From: a virus
Virus record (IMG/VR): IMGVR_UViG_3300030103_003891
Span: 1 to 20,634 of that record
Length of the DNA: 20,634 nucleotides
Reading direction: 5' to 3' (one strand)
Under the pieces are notes generated by a model, which did no database searches, was not told the origin of the DNA, and saw nothing but the letters and a program-made list of their open reading frames with translations. Within the stretch, counting starts at the first letter, position 1. Each line of letters begins with the position of its first letter. The translations under genes were made by a program, and so were the position numbers. Below are positions 11,732-18,203 of the stretch, in pieces.

Positions 11732-11907
11732 AGGAAGCGATCCAGGAAACCCTGGAGCGTCTCTACACAGGCCAGGAGAACGTGGCGAAGCAGGCCATGA
11801 GGCTTTGTCTGCCTATGGAACGTCTGAAGGAGCTGTTCAACCAGTACGTAGCAGACCGACCTATCGACGTCACTGATTGTTTGTGCTACAATTCAAAAGT
11901 CCAATAA
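11674..11907 (+). CDS. Small helical hypothetical protein (77 aa)
   Basis: The ATG at 11674 lies inside the nuclease gene in another frame. The product MSVARKDEPIQGPRTVGELE continues as two helices (EAIQETLERLYTGQENVAKQ, LPMERLKELFNQYV) and a short tail DRPIDVTDCLCYNSKVQ. It has the look of a small dimeric or DNA-associated helical protein but no recognised motif. The last 40 bases also contain the promoter that drives the next gene (11864-11892), so its C-terminus is encoded over a regulatory site. Overlap with the nuclease suggests translational coupling. Confidence 0.55.
   Translation: MSVARKDEPIQGPRTVGELEEAIQETLERLYTGQENVAKQAMRLCLPMERLKELFNQYVADRPIDVTDCLCYNSKVQ
11864..11892 (+). promoter_or_regulatory. 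Rightward promoter for the 47-residue coiled-coil gene
   Basis: A -10 box in the extended form TGTGCTACAAT (TACAAT at 11887-11892) is preceded 17 bases upstream by TCGACG (11864-11869), four of six matches to TTGACA. It is one of the two perfect copies of the recurrent TTTGTGCTACAAT motif and lies 30 bases before the ATG at 11923. Confidence 0.55.
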
Positions 11908-11922
11908 GCACCCCCACCGATC

Positions 11923-12066
11923 ATGCTGGAAAGTTTTGCAAACCAGCTGGCTGACCTAGTCAAACAGCTGGAGGAGTCAGACAAACGACTCAAAGAGCTG
12001 ACAGACCAACACGTAGCTGAGCAGCGACGGCTCTTGGACGAGCTGGAACGAATCGCCAAAGATTGA
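11923..12066 (+). CDS. Coiled-coil micro-protein (47 aa)
   Basis: The ATG at 11923 opens 47 codons ending in TGA at 12064-12066. Almost the whole product is a heptad-patterned charged helix: MLESFANQLADLVKQLEESD, then KRLKELTDQHVAEQRRLLDE and LERIAKD. It has its own promoter upstream and a strong terminator six bases after the stop, so it is a one-gene transcription unit. That arrangement is strong evidence that so small a frame is real. A short dimeric coiled coil could act by binding and inhibiting another protein, for example a host factor, but nothing in the sequence identifies the partner. Confidence 0.65.
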   Translation: MLESFANQLADLVKQLEESDKRLKELTDQHVAEQRRLLDELERIAKD

Positions 12067-12071
12067 ACCTC

Positions 12072-12093
12072 GGGGCCTGATGGCCCCTTTTTT
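12072..12093 (+). terminator. Rho-independent terminator
   Basis: A perfect GGGGCC (12072-12077) / GGCCCC (12082-12087) stem with a TGAT loop is followed by six T residues (12088-12093). It ends the transcript of the 47-residue gene, and a new promoter begins ten bases further on. Confidence 0.9.
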
Positions 12094-12102
12094 GTGCCCG
12101 CG

Positions 12103-12130
12103 TTGCACTCCCCCTAGTTTGTGCTACAAT
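12103..12130 (+). promoter_or_regulatory. Rightward promoter for the 79-residue gene
   Basis: TTGCAC (12103-12108), a 16-base spacer and TACAAT (12125-12130) with the upstream TG of an extended -10 (TTTGTGCTACAAT). The copy at 12609 has the same -35 hexamer and spacing. The ATG at 12155 is 24 bases downstream. Confidence 0.65.
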
Positions 12131-12154
12131 TTGATCATTGAAACGGACACCCCC

Positions 12155-12394
12155 ATGAACCTTCAAACCTTCTTCACCGAGAAAGACTTCGACATCCGCA
12201 CCTACGAGGTGGTCAGCCCCACTACAGGCGACAGCCACATCATCACCACCGATGTTGTGATTGATCGCATCCTCAGCACCCAAGGCCAAGAGCGTCAGGG
12301 CGTGGTCCGCATCCTGCAACAGCTGGACTTCGCCAACGGCGACTTCCACCATTTCTTCAAGCACCTGGCCACCGGCCTCGCTGCCCAGTTCTGA
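12155..12394 (+). CDS. Small hypothetical protein (79 aa)
   Basis: The ATG follows its own promoter by 24 bases. The protein MNLQTFFTEKDFDIRTYEVV has N-terminal strands (IRTYEVVSPTTGDSHIITTD), then helices (VVIDRILSTQGQ, QGVVRILQQLDFANGDFHHF) and the end FKHLATGLAAQF. This alpha/beta layout with a TTDVVIDRIL helix resembles small uncharacterised phage proteins I remember from cyanophages, without a function. The stop is followed after one base by the ATG of the next gene, so the two are co-translated. No metal or catalytic motif is visible. Confidence 0.68.
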   Translation: MNLQTFFTEKDFDIRTYEVVSPTTGDSHIITTDVVIDRILSTQGQERQGVVRILQQLDFANGDFHHFFKHLATGLAAQF

Positions 12395-12395
12395 G

Positions 12396-12608
12396 ATGGA
12401 CTTCCACAACTACAGCCTGCTGGAACATGAGAGGCGAGAGTACCTGGAGGACCTCGCCGCAGCCCAAGAGCGAGAGGAGGCAGAACTGATCCGGTTCCGC
12501 CTACTCACCGACGACGGCGACACTGATTGCCTGGACCGTGAGGATCTGGAGCAGGCGATTACAGAGGCTCGGCGGTACGGACTGGATTACACCATCGAGA
12601 TCGTCTAG
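12396..12608 (+). CDS. Acidic helical hypothetical protein (70 aa)
   Basis: The ATG lies one base after the preceding stop. The product is highly charged and helical: MDFHNYSLLEHERREYLEDL, AAAQEREEAELIRFRLL, then a DDGDTDCLDREDLEQAI segment resembling an EF-hand-like acidic loop, and a final helix with RRYGLDYTIEIV. Calcium binding is not claimed, because the loop does not follow the canonical 12-residue spacing. The strong negative charge is reminiscent of DNA-mimic or anti-restriction proteins, but that is only a compositional analogy. It shares a promoter with the 79-residue gene. Confidence 0.6.
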   Translation: MDFHNYSLLEHERREYLEDLAAAQEREEAELIRFRLLTDDGDTDCLDREDLEQAITEARRYGLDYTIEIV

Positions 12609-12636
12609 TTGCACCCCTACCTTTTTGTGCTACATT
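12609..12636 (+). promoter_or_regulatory. Rightward promoter for the 59-residue membrane protein gene
   Basis: TTGCAC (12609-12614) is followed after 16 bases by TACATT (12631-12636) within TTTTTGTGCTACATT. The -35 hexamer and spacer length equal those at 12103. The promoter begins at the base after the stop of the 70-residue gene; the ATG at 12663 lies 26 bases downstream. Confidence 0.62.
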
Positions 12637-12662
12637 ATCAGTGTTCAGCACCCCCCAAACCA

Positions 12663-12842
12663 ATGCACAAGCTTTACCGCCCTCAGCAGCTCCCTTGCTG
12701 GATGGCCCCGTTCTTCACCTGCAGCCTTCTGGTCTTACTCGGTGGCGCGTTCTTTTATTCATTGACGCAGACGTTGGACCAGATGACCCAGAGGGACTGT
12801 CGCCTAGGTGTCCAAGCCGCTTGCGAGCAGCTGCGGAAGTAA
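12663..12842 (+). CDS. Single-pass membrane micro-protein (59 aa)
   Basis: The ATG at 12663, the first after the promoter, gives MHKLYRPQQLPCWMAPFFTC and a hydrophobic helix (SLLVLLGGAFFYSL, residues about 15-36), then a polar segment TQTLDQMTQRDCRLGVQAAC ending EQLRK. Three of the four cysteines lie at or beyond the membrane segment. The N-terminus is basic, suggesting an N-in topology with the C-terminus outside the cytoplasm. I reject a 138-residue frame overlapping this region because it has no promoter relation and a random-looking sequence. Function unknown; a superinfection-exclusion or envelope role would fit such a protein but is not shown. Confidence 0.6.
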   Translation: MHKLYRPQQLPCWMAPFFTCSLLVLLGGAFFYSLTQTLDQMTQRDCRLGVQAACEQLRK

Positions 12843-12845
12843 CCG

Positions 12846-13019
12846 ATGGCCCGCAAGAAGAAACAAACCTGGAAACCCGCAAAGTCCTTCACGGTCACGA
12901 AGCTTCCGCCGAGTGGCCCCAAGGCCGGGCAATCCGTGGACCGGTGGGTTTACGGAAAGACCAAGCGCCACGAGGAGACAATGGACAATCCGCGCAACAA
13001 GTTCTCAGATCTTCCATGA
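12846..13019 (+). CDS. Basic hypothetical protein (57 aa)
   Basis: The ATG comes three bases after the stop of the membrane-protein gene, and the frame ends at TGA 13017-13019. The product opens with a lysine/arginine block (MARKKKQTWKPAKSFTVTKL), continues PPSGPKAGQSVDRWVYGKTK and ends in a polar tail (RHEETMDNPRNKFSDLP). The Gly/Pro-rich middle and high charge suggest a disordered nucleic-acid or structural binding protein. It is immediately upstream of the small terminase gene and may be part of the packaging transcript. No motif is recognised. Confidence 0.6.
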   Translation: MARKKKQTWKPAKSFTVTKLPPSGPKAGQSVDRWVYGKTKRHEETMDNPRNKFSDLP

Positions 13020-13046
13020 TTCTTTTTGCGCGTGTAAGCTTGGCCC

Positions 13047-13370
13047 ATGGCAAATAAGGCGACAAACGTAGAAATAGACGGGCGCATAAATACCGTTTAC
13101 AAGCTCTTATTGGAGGGCAACAGCAGAACCCAGATTCTTCAATACGGTTCGGAGACCTGGGAGATCAGCGAACGGCAGGTTGAGGAATACATCAAAAGAG
13201 CCCGCGATCATCAGCGCCTTGATGCTGAGCTGGAGCGTCCAGAGTGGCTGCACGAATCGCTCTGTGCTCTCAAGGACATTCAGCGCAAAGCTACGAACGG
13301 CAGGCAATACAGCACCGCATTGAAAGCCATCGAGATGCAGGCGAGGCTCTTGCGGTTTGAGATGTCATGA
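13047..13370 (+). CDS. terS: Terminase small subunit (DNA recognition for packaging)
   Basis: This 107-residue protein sits directly upstream of the large terminase gene, and the two overlap as ATGA (13367-13370). Residues 12-52 form a helix-turn-helix-like region (INTVYKLLLEGNSRTQILQY, then WEISERQVEEYIKRARD), and the C-terminal half is helical (LCALKDIQRKATNGRQ, LKAIEMQARLLRF) for oligomerisation. Small terminase subunits bind the packaging site and regulate the motor. The call rests on position, size and the HTH-plus-helix layout, because these proteins have little sequence conservation. The start ATG at 13047 has no strong ribosome-binding site. Confidence 0.75.
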   Translation: MANKATNVEIDGRINTVYKLLLEGNSRTQILQYGSETWEISERQVEEYIKRARDHQRLDAELERPEWLHESLCALKDIQRKATNGRQYSTALKAIEMQARLLRFEMS

Positions 13371-14728
13371 GTCTGGTTGACGACATCTGCGAACCTGGAA
13401 AGCTCACCCAGTTCGCAACGCCGCCATCAGCACAAGACGCTGACAACATCATCCGACGCATCAAGGCTGATCTTCACCCTGGGCAGTTGGCGTTTGTCGA
13501 AGACAGCGACACGCAGATCCTGGGGCTGACTGCTGGATATGGCGCAGGCAAGACTCACAGCCTGAATGCAAAGTCCGTGGTCCTTGCCGTACAGAACCAA
13601 GGCCACACTGGCATCGTGATGGAGCCGACCTACCCGATGATCAGGGATATATGGAAGGCTAGTTTCGACCGTTTCTTGGAGCAGTACGGGATCCCTTACA
13701 CCTACAGGACAAGCCCGCTGCCCGAGTATGTGCTGCACCTGGAAAAGCCCACGACCATCCTTTGCCGCTCAATTAAGAACGGCACCTTCTCAGCCGTTGG
13801 TGTGAACGCAGCTTGGGCACTGTTTGACGAGATCGACATTCTCCGGCTCGTCGATGCACAGAACGCATTTGAGAAAATCCTGGGCCGTCTTCGCGTCGGT
13901 AACAAGCGGCAGTTTGCTGTGGCCAGTACGCCTGAGGGTTACCGCTGGTTGTTTCAGCAGTTTGGAAAGCCCGAGATGCAGGAGCGGTCAGACCGCCGGC
14001 TCATTAAAATGAGGACGGCAGACAACCCACATCTGCCCCCAGACTTCATCGAACGGCTGCAGGAAAACTACGATTCCGCCAGCCTCGCCGCTTATCTGAA
14101 CGGCGACTTCACGCTCCTAAACAGTACGCAGGTTTACGACAGATTCGACCGAGCGAAGCACGTCATTCAGGCGGCCCCGGTCAACCTCGACAACGAACCG
14201 CGTCATTGGGGCATCGATTTCAACATTGGTAACTGCAACGCCGTCTGCGGTGTGCGTCTGGGCCAGCAATTCCTAATCACCGATGAGGTGAAGGCTCATG
14301 ACACAGATGCCCTGGCTGCAGAGATCAAGCGAAGATCTGCCCACGTTTCTGCCCCTGTTTATGTCTACCCAGACGCATCAGGCCAGAATCGAAGCACGAA
14401 TGCCTCGAAGACTGATTGCGAATTGCTCTCCATGGCCGGGCTCTCAGTTGTTGCCGGGCGTTCCAACCCTCTCATCCGTGATCGGGTGGCTGCTGTTCAA
14501 GCTTTGCTGGAGAACGGCAAAAACGAGATCCGGTTGCAGATCCTTGCCAAGTGCGAACGAATGATTGAGTGCTTGGAACTTCAGAGTTATTCAGAACGCA
14601 ATCCAGAAGAGCCTGACAAAGAGGCTGGCTACGACCACTTAAATGATGCGCTTGGTTACGCGGTTTGGGCTTTGTATAACCCATTGAATGCACGCGCTGG
14701 TCGAGGAACAGGCATCCGCCTATATTGA
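13367..14728 (+). CDS. terL: Terminase large subunit (packaging ATPase and nuclease)
   Basis: This protein powers DNA translocation into the prohead and cuts the concatemer. The ATPase domain shows Walker A GYGAGKT (residues 57-63, K62), an adenine-binding region EPTYPMIRD, and Walker B ALFDEID (D154, E155). A coupling-type motif follows in AVASTPEGY. The nuclease domain has the RNase H-like acidic set: GIDFNIGN (D284), YPDASG (D336) and YDHLNDALGYA (D423, D427). All key residues are present and 453 residues is normal for the shorter phage terminases. The ATG overlaps the small subunit's stop. A terminator follows at 14763-14788. Confidence 0.95.
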   Translation: MSLVDDICEPGKLTQFATPPSAQDADNIIRRIKADLHPGQLAFVEDSDTQILGLTAGYGAGKTHSLNAKSVVLAVQNQGHTGIVMEPTYPMIRDIWKASFDRFLEQYGIPYTYRTSPLPEYVLHLEKPTTILCRSIKNGTFSAVGVNAAWALFDEIDILRLVDAQNAFEKILGRLRVGNKRQFAVASTPEGYRWLFQQFGKPEMQERSDRRLIKMRTADNPHLPPDFIERLQENYDSASLAAYLNGDFTLLNSTQVYDRFDRAKHVIQAAPVNLDNEPRHWGIDFNIGNCNAVCGVRLGQQFLITDEVKAHDTDALAAEIKRRSAHVSAPVYVYPDASGQNRSTNASKTDCELLSMAGLSVVAGRSNPLIRDRVAAVQALLENGKNEIRLQILAKCERMIECLELQSYSERNPEEPDKEAGYDHLNDALGYAVWALYNPLNARAGRGTGIRLY

Positions 14729-14762
14729 TGTGGTCGTGGGGGGTGCCCATTAGACCTTGAGA

Positions 14763-14788
14763 GGGGGCAGTTGCTGGCCCCTTTTCTT
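14763..14788 (+). terminator. Rho-independent terminator after the large terminase gene
   Basis: GGGGC (14764-14768) pairs with GCCCC (14777-14781) around the loop AGTTGCTG, followed by TTTTCTT (14782-14788). An alternative fold pairs CAG with CTG inside a G/G mismatch. The loop carries the -35 box of the following promoter. Confidence 0.75.
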
Positions 14789-14799
14789 GTGTCTATAGA
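14771..14799 (+). promoter_or_regulatory. Rightward promoter for the head module
   Basis: TTGCTG (14771-14776) and TATAGA (14794-14799) are 17 bases apart, a near-ideal spacing for a vegetative sigma factor. The portal GTG start at 14839 lies 39 bases downstream. The -35 overlaps the terminator loop, so the two functions share DNA. The -10 lacks the TGTGCTACAWT form of the other promoters, which may set its timing apart. Confidence 0.5.
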
Positions 14800-14838
14800 T
14801 CTGTCGATTAACATCAGATCATCGGGCGGGCTTAGGTC

Positions 14839-16275
14839 GTGTATTCAGGTTTCTCAGGTAGGCAGCGTGTAGGCAACGTCACCACTGTTGAAAGCCCAAA
14901 CACGGCTTACATCAACATGGAGCCGCATTGGCTTCTGATTGAAGCTCTGTTGCAGGGCACTTACGGCATCAGGAAAGGGCACAGAAAATATCTGCCGCAA
15001 GAACCAAGAGAACTAGACGAGGCTTATGACAACAGGCTCATGCGTTCAACGCTCGCGCCGTATTACGTAAGGCTGGAACGCATGTTGGCGGGCATGTTGA
15101 CCCGCAAGCCTGTGCGTTTAGAAGATGTCAGTGACGTTGTAACTGAGCAGTTGTTTGACGTTGATTTACAGGGGAACGATCTAAATGTCTGGACTTACGA
15201 AACCGCCCGCAAGTGCATCAGATATGGTCACGTCGGCGTCTTAGTTGATGCACCAAAAGCTGGTGAAAATGGCCGACCATATTGGACGCAATACACACCG
15301 CGAGACATTCTTGGCTGGCGCAGTGAAATTGCCAACGGCAAGCAGCAGCTGACGATGGTCAGGTTGATGGAAAAAATCACCGTCCCTGACGGCCTCTACG
15401 GCGAAAAGCAAGTGGAGCAAGTGCGGGTGCTTACGCCCGGCGCGTTTGAGATTCATCAGAAGGATGACAAGGGGGAGTTTCGTCTGGTGGATGAAGGCAG
15501 AACCAGCTTGAGCGAGATCCCGTTTGCGGTGGCCTATTCAAACCGCGTCGGTGTCCTTGAGTCGCGACCACCACTAGCGGACATTGCAGAGTTAAACCTG
15601 AAGGCGTATCAGGTGCAGTCTGATCTGGACAATCAGCTGCATATCTCGGCAGTTCCGATGCTGGCGATTTTTGGTTTCCCGCAATCGGCGGAGGAGATAA
15701 GCGCAGGCCCTGGGGAAGCCTTAGCCCTCCCGGAATCGGCATCGGCTTCCTACATCGAGCCATCAGGCAACAGCTACAGCGCACAGTTCCAGCGACTTGA
15801 TCAGATCGCACAGCAGATCAACGAACTAGGTCTTGCTGCAGTGCTCGGGCAAAAGCTCAGCGCAGAAACAGCAGAAGCCAAGCGCATCGATCGCAGCCAA
15901 GGCGACAGCACCATGATGGTGATTGCGCAGCAGATGCAAGATCTGATCGACAACTGCCTGACGTTCCACGCGCAGTACATGCAGCAGTCACAGGTCGGCA
16001 GCAGCTTCATCAATCGCGACTTCCTGGCAACGCGCCTAGAACCGCAGGAGATCCAGGCATTGCTGCAGCTCTACACCGCCGGCACGATCACTCAGGAAAC
16101 ACTGCTCAACCAGCTGTCAGCCGGTGAAGTGCTTGGTGATGAGTTCGACGTTGAGGAGGAAGTCGAGGCCACGCAAACCGGCGGGTTAATTGAAACGGAC
16201 AAGCCAGAACCCGAGGTTGAGGCTGAGGCCACAATGCCGGAAGCAGACCCTGAGGTTACAGATGAGCTGGATTGA
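14839..16275 (+). CDS. Portal protein (DUF4055-like)
   Basis: This 478-residue protein should form the dodecameric ring through which DNA enters the head. Recognisable features are the N-terminal helix region with MEPHWLLIEALLQGTYGIRK, and a segment RRLERML-type (LERMLAGMLTRKP). ARKCIRYGHVGVLVDAP and WRSEIANGKQQLTMVRLME match what I know of DUF4055 portals. The helical stem follows (ADIAELNLKAYQVQSDLDNQ), then the long helical crown region (LSAETAEAKRIDRSQGDST) and an acidic Glu/Asp-rich tail (DEFDVEEEVEATQTGG). The GTG start is the first in frame; a shorter ATG start at residue 27 is less likely. Its position between terminase and MuF-like genes is the usual portal place. Confidence 0.88.
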   Translation: MYSGFSGRQRVGNVTTVESPNTAYINMEPHWLLIEALLQGTYGIRKGHRKYLPQEPRELDEAYDNRLMRSTLAPYYVRLERMLAGMLTRKPVRLEDVSDVVTEQLFDVDLQGNDLNVWTYETARKCIRYGHVGVLVDAPKAGENGRPYWTQYTPRDILGWRSEIANGKQQLTMVRLMEKITVPDGLYGEKQVEQVRVLTPGAFEIHQKDDKGEFRLVDEGRTSLSEIPFAVAYSNRVGVLESRPPLADIAELNLKAYQVQSDLDNQLHISAVPMLAIFGFPQSAEEISAGPGEALALPESASASYIEPSGNSYSAQFQRLDQIAQQINELGLAAVLGQKLSAETAEAKRIDRSQGDSTMMVIAQQMQDLIDNCLTFHAQYMQQSQVGSSFINRDFLATRLEPQEIQALLQLYTAGTITQETLLNQLSAGEVLGDEFDVEEEVEATQTGGLIETDKPEPEVEAEATMPEADPEVTDELD

Positions 16276-16546
16276 CCACCTGAGAAAATCCGAGAAGCAA
16301 GAGCCTGACAAACAGTATCTGTACTACGTCAGGCAGCAGCTCAAGCAGCAGGTCTACGCCGTGGTGCGTGTTACTTGGTACGACGAGGACGGGATCTACA
16401 GCGTCACCGAAACCCGCGTTAACAAGAGAGACGCGCAAGTAATTCAAGAGTTCAGCGACATCGTCGGCAACGCTTTGACCATCGGGGCGGATGTTTCCGT
16501 TATTTGCGTTGATAAATCCGAGCGGTTGGATCTGCATGATTTATGA
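16262..16546 (+). CDS. Hypothetical small protein between portal and MuF-like genes (94 aa)
   Basis: The ATG at 16262 lies 14 bases inside the end of the portal gene. The protein MSWIDHLRKSEKQEPDKQYL begins helical and basic, then forms strands (QVYAVVRVTWYDEDGIYSVT, VNKRDAQVIQEF) and ends ADVSVICVDKSERLDLHDL. The beta pattern with YDEDGIYSVTETR could be a small mixed alpha/beta fold. I do not recognise the family. Its stop overlaps the MuF-like gene's ATG (ATGA at 16543-16546), so it is translated within the head operon and may be a minor head or connector protein. Confidence 0.62.
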   Translation: MSWIDHLRKSEKQEPDKQYLYYVRQQLKQQVYAVVRVTWYDEDGIYSVTETRVNKRDAQVIQEFSDIVGNALTIGADVSVICVDKSERLDLHDL

Positions 16547-17763
16547 GCACACCTTCGGAGCTGTATCGCAATGCAATCGACCTCAATCGATTTAGCAACA
16601 GCGTTGCCAAGCGGATTGCTATTACATACAACGATCTTATTTTGGATGCTGTTAATAAGCTTCGTGGGCTTGATGAGCTTGAGGCGCCTGCGAAAGCTGC
16701 ACGGCTTAGGGCGATTCTTGCGCAACTAAAAGAGTCGCTTGATGGTTGGGCGGGCACTAGCACGCTTGCGGTTGTCGAGGATCTGCAGGGGTTAGCACAA
16801 CTGCAAAGCGAGTTTGTAGCAAACGAGTTGAGACGTGCGCTGCCTATTGAGTTGCGGGAACAGATTCGCAGCGTTCAGATCAGCCCGCAATTTGCGCAGT
16901 CAGTAGCAACTGTGGATCCCACAGCAATCAACGTCGTGTCGCTTAGTGATGACCTGCAGGCGGCTGTTGCTGGTTCGCCGCAGACGTTTCGTCTTACGGC
17001 TGCTCAGGGCACGACGATTACTTTGCCCAACGGGAAAGTGCTTCAGAAGTCGTTCCGTGGACTTGCTGAATCGCAGGCCGATCTTTTTGCAAAGACAGTG
17101 CGCAACGGGCTGTTAACTGGCGAGTCAACTGACCAGATTGCACGGCAGCTAAAGGGTCGGCTTCGCTTTGGGCAGCCCGGCAGTTTGCGTCAGATCGCAC
17201 AGGCCGGAGGGCAGGTGACAGCTCTCGCCAACAATCAAGTCAACGCGATGGTGCGCACAAGCATCAATCAAGTGGCGAATGAAGCAAGCCAGCAGGTCTA
17301 CAAGGCAAATCAAGATGCGACCAATCGTTATCGATATGTCGCGACTTTGGACAGCAGGACCAGCGCCATCTGTCGTGCGCTTGACGGGCAAGAGTTTGAC
17401 TACGGCAAAGGGCCAACACCCCCGCAGCACTTCAACTGCAGGTCCACCACTGTGCCGGTCATTGATTACAAAGGGTTGGGAATAGAGCCCCCGCCACCTA
17501 GTCAGTTGCGCCGTCCAAACTCTGCGTTCAAAGGTGCTCGGGCTGTGCGTGGTGAAGGCGTGCCTGACAATGAGACTTATGGGCAGTGGCTGAACAAGCA
17601 ATCCAAGGCAACAAAGCAGGATGTTTTAGGCAAAAGCAAGGTGCCTTACTTCAACCGCTTGGTGGATAAGTTCGGCCCAACAGATGCCATCCGTAAGTTT
17701 GTTGCTGCGGACGGATCAGAGCTAACCTTGGAACAACTCAAACGTCGTTATCCCAATGAGTAA
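16543..17763 (+). CDS. MuF-like minor head protein
   Basis: The C-terminal part of this 406-residue protein has the Mu gpF (phage head morphogenesis) signature. A helical stretch runs through VNAMVRTSINQVANEASQ, followed by YVATLDSRTSAICRALDGQE (D270, C277, D282) and PPQHFNCRSTTVPV (H296, C299). Residues 1-170 are mainly helical and specific to this phage family. MuF proteins sit with the portal inside the prohead and sometimes carry C-terminal toxins; here the last 90 residues (PNSAFKGARAVRGEG, YGQWLNKQSKATKQDVLGKS) look like a short conserved extension, not a toxin. It lies directly after the portal and overlaps the next tiny gene by eight bases. Confidence 0.88.
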   Translation: MSTPSELYRNAIDLNRFSNSVAKRIAITYNDLILDAVNKLRGLDELEAPAKAARLRAILAQLKESLDGWAGTSTLAVVEDLQGLAQLQSEFVANELRRALPIELREQIRSVQISPQFAQSVATVDPTAINVVSLSDDLQAAVAGSPQTFRLTAAQGTTITLPNGKVLQKSFRGLAESQADLFAKTVRNGLLTGESTDQIARQLKGRLRFGQPGSLRQIAQAGGQVTALANNQVNAMVRTSINQVANEASQQVYKANQDATNRYRYVATLDSRTSAICRALDGQEFDYGKGPTPPQHFNCRSTTVPVIDYKGLGIEPPPPSQLRRPNSAFKGARAVRGEGVPDNETYGQWLNKQSKATKQDVLGKSKVPYFNRLVDKFGPTDAIRKFVAADGSELTLEQLKRRYPNE

Positions 17764-17884
17764 GCTGCCCAGCAAGTATCAGTTCACCGTTCAAGAATCG
17801 AACGAGGCACCGTCTTGCCCACCTAGAAAGCCCACGCCAAAGGGCAAGGCTGCTAAAAAGGAAGGGTCTAAGGGAGACGACTGA
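17756..17884 (+). CDS. Lysine/proline-rich micro-protein (42 aa)
   Basis: The ATG at 17756 is within the last codons of the MuF-like gene, and the TGA at 17882-17884 overlaps the next ATG (TGATG). The product MSKLPSKYQFTVQESNEAPS ends in a low-complexity basic stretch (CPPRKPTPKGKAAKKEGSKG, then DD). It is probably disordered. Its stop/start coupling to genes on both sides is the main evidence. The combination of a short strand and a Lys-rich tail is typical of small head-module proteins whose role is unknown. Confidence 0.5.
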   Translation: MSKLPSKYQFTVQESNEAPSCPPRKPTPKGKAAKKEGSKGDD

Positions 17885-17970
17885 TGCCAATGGGATCGGG
17901 AACATACGGCTCAAAGATGGGTCGGCCCCCTAAGAAAAAGAAGAAAAAGAAGGGCGGCAAGAAAAAGTAA
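17884..17970 (+). CDS. Lysine-rich micro-protein (28 aa)
   Basis: The product is MPMGSGTYGSKMGRPPKKKK, then KKKGGKKK, with 11 lysines in 28 residues. The GTYGSKMGRPPKK motif is one I remember from short phage head-module peptides, and GRPPKK resembles an AT-hook core, which binds the DNA minor groove. Its ATG overlaps the previous stop (TGATG) and its TAA overlaps the next ATG (TAATG). This tight packing makes it likely to be translated despite its size. Packaging, capsid-DNA contact or a host-directed function are all open. Confidence 0.52.
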   Translation: MPMGSGTYGSKMGRPPKKKKKKKGGKKK

Positions 17971-18203
17971 TGGCACGGAAGCGGCGGCGAGTCCCAAAGG
18001 ACAAGGCCACGGGCCTGCCTAAGAAGTACCTGTCAGGTGCTAAGAATCGCGCCGCCAAAGCCCGTGAGATCAAGCGGACTGCTGACGCTTACAAGCGCGG
18101 CGAGTTCATCGACATCAAAGCCGTTTCAGCATCGAGGACCAAGCAGGGTGGCACCAAAAAGAAAACCACTAAGCGCCGCAACAAAAAAGGCTCTAAAAGA
18201 TAA
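17970..18203 (+). CDS. Basic small protein (77 aa), DUF5872-like
   Basis: The product starts MARKRRRVPKDKATGLPKKY, followed by LSGAKNRAAKAREIKRTADA and YKRGEFIDIKAV, and ends in a lysine-rich tail. The RVPxDKxTGxPKKYLSG pattern is what I associate with DUF5872-type proteins, which occur in phages and giant viruses with no known role. The ATG overlaps the stop of the 28-residue gene. Its 3' end overlaps the next gene by 56 bases in another frame, starting at a GTG at 18148. Very basic, so nucleic-acid contact is likely. Confidence 0.62.
   Translation: MARKRRRVPKDKATGLPKKYLSGAKNRAAKAREIKRTADAYKRGEFIDIKAVSASRTKQGGTKKKTTKRRNKKGSKR

Noticed and set aside
13020-13046. A promoter copy before the small terminase gene (TTTTTGCGCGTGTAAGC)
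   Set aside because: It has the T-run but not the TGCTACAWT core, and no -35 at 16-17 bases, so it does not belong to the motif class.
12641-13057. A 138-residue plus-strand frame across the membrane-protein and basic-protein genes
   Set aside because: Two small genes in another frame tile the same DNA with a promoter, a clean membrane segment and tight spacing; the long frame has a random, Pro/Arg-rich sequence.
14785-14815. A T7-type phage RNA polymerase promoter around CTATAGATC
   Set aside because: Only the short CTATAGA core matches; the upstream recognition bases are missing and no single-subunit RNA polymerase gene is in the window.
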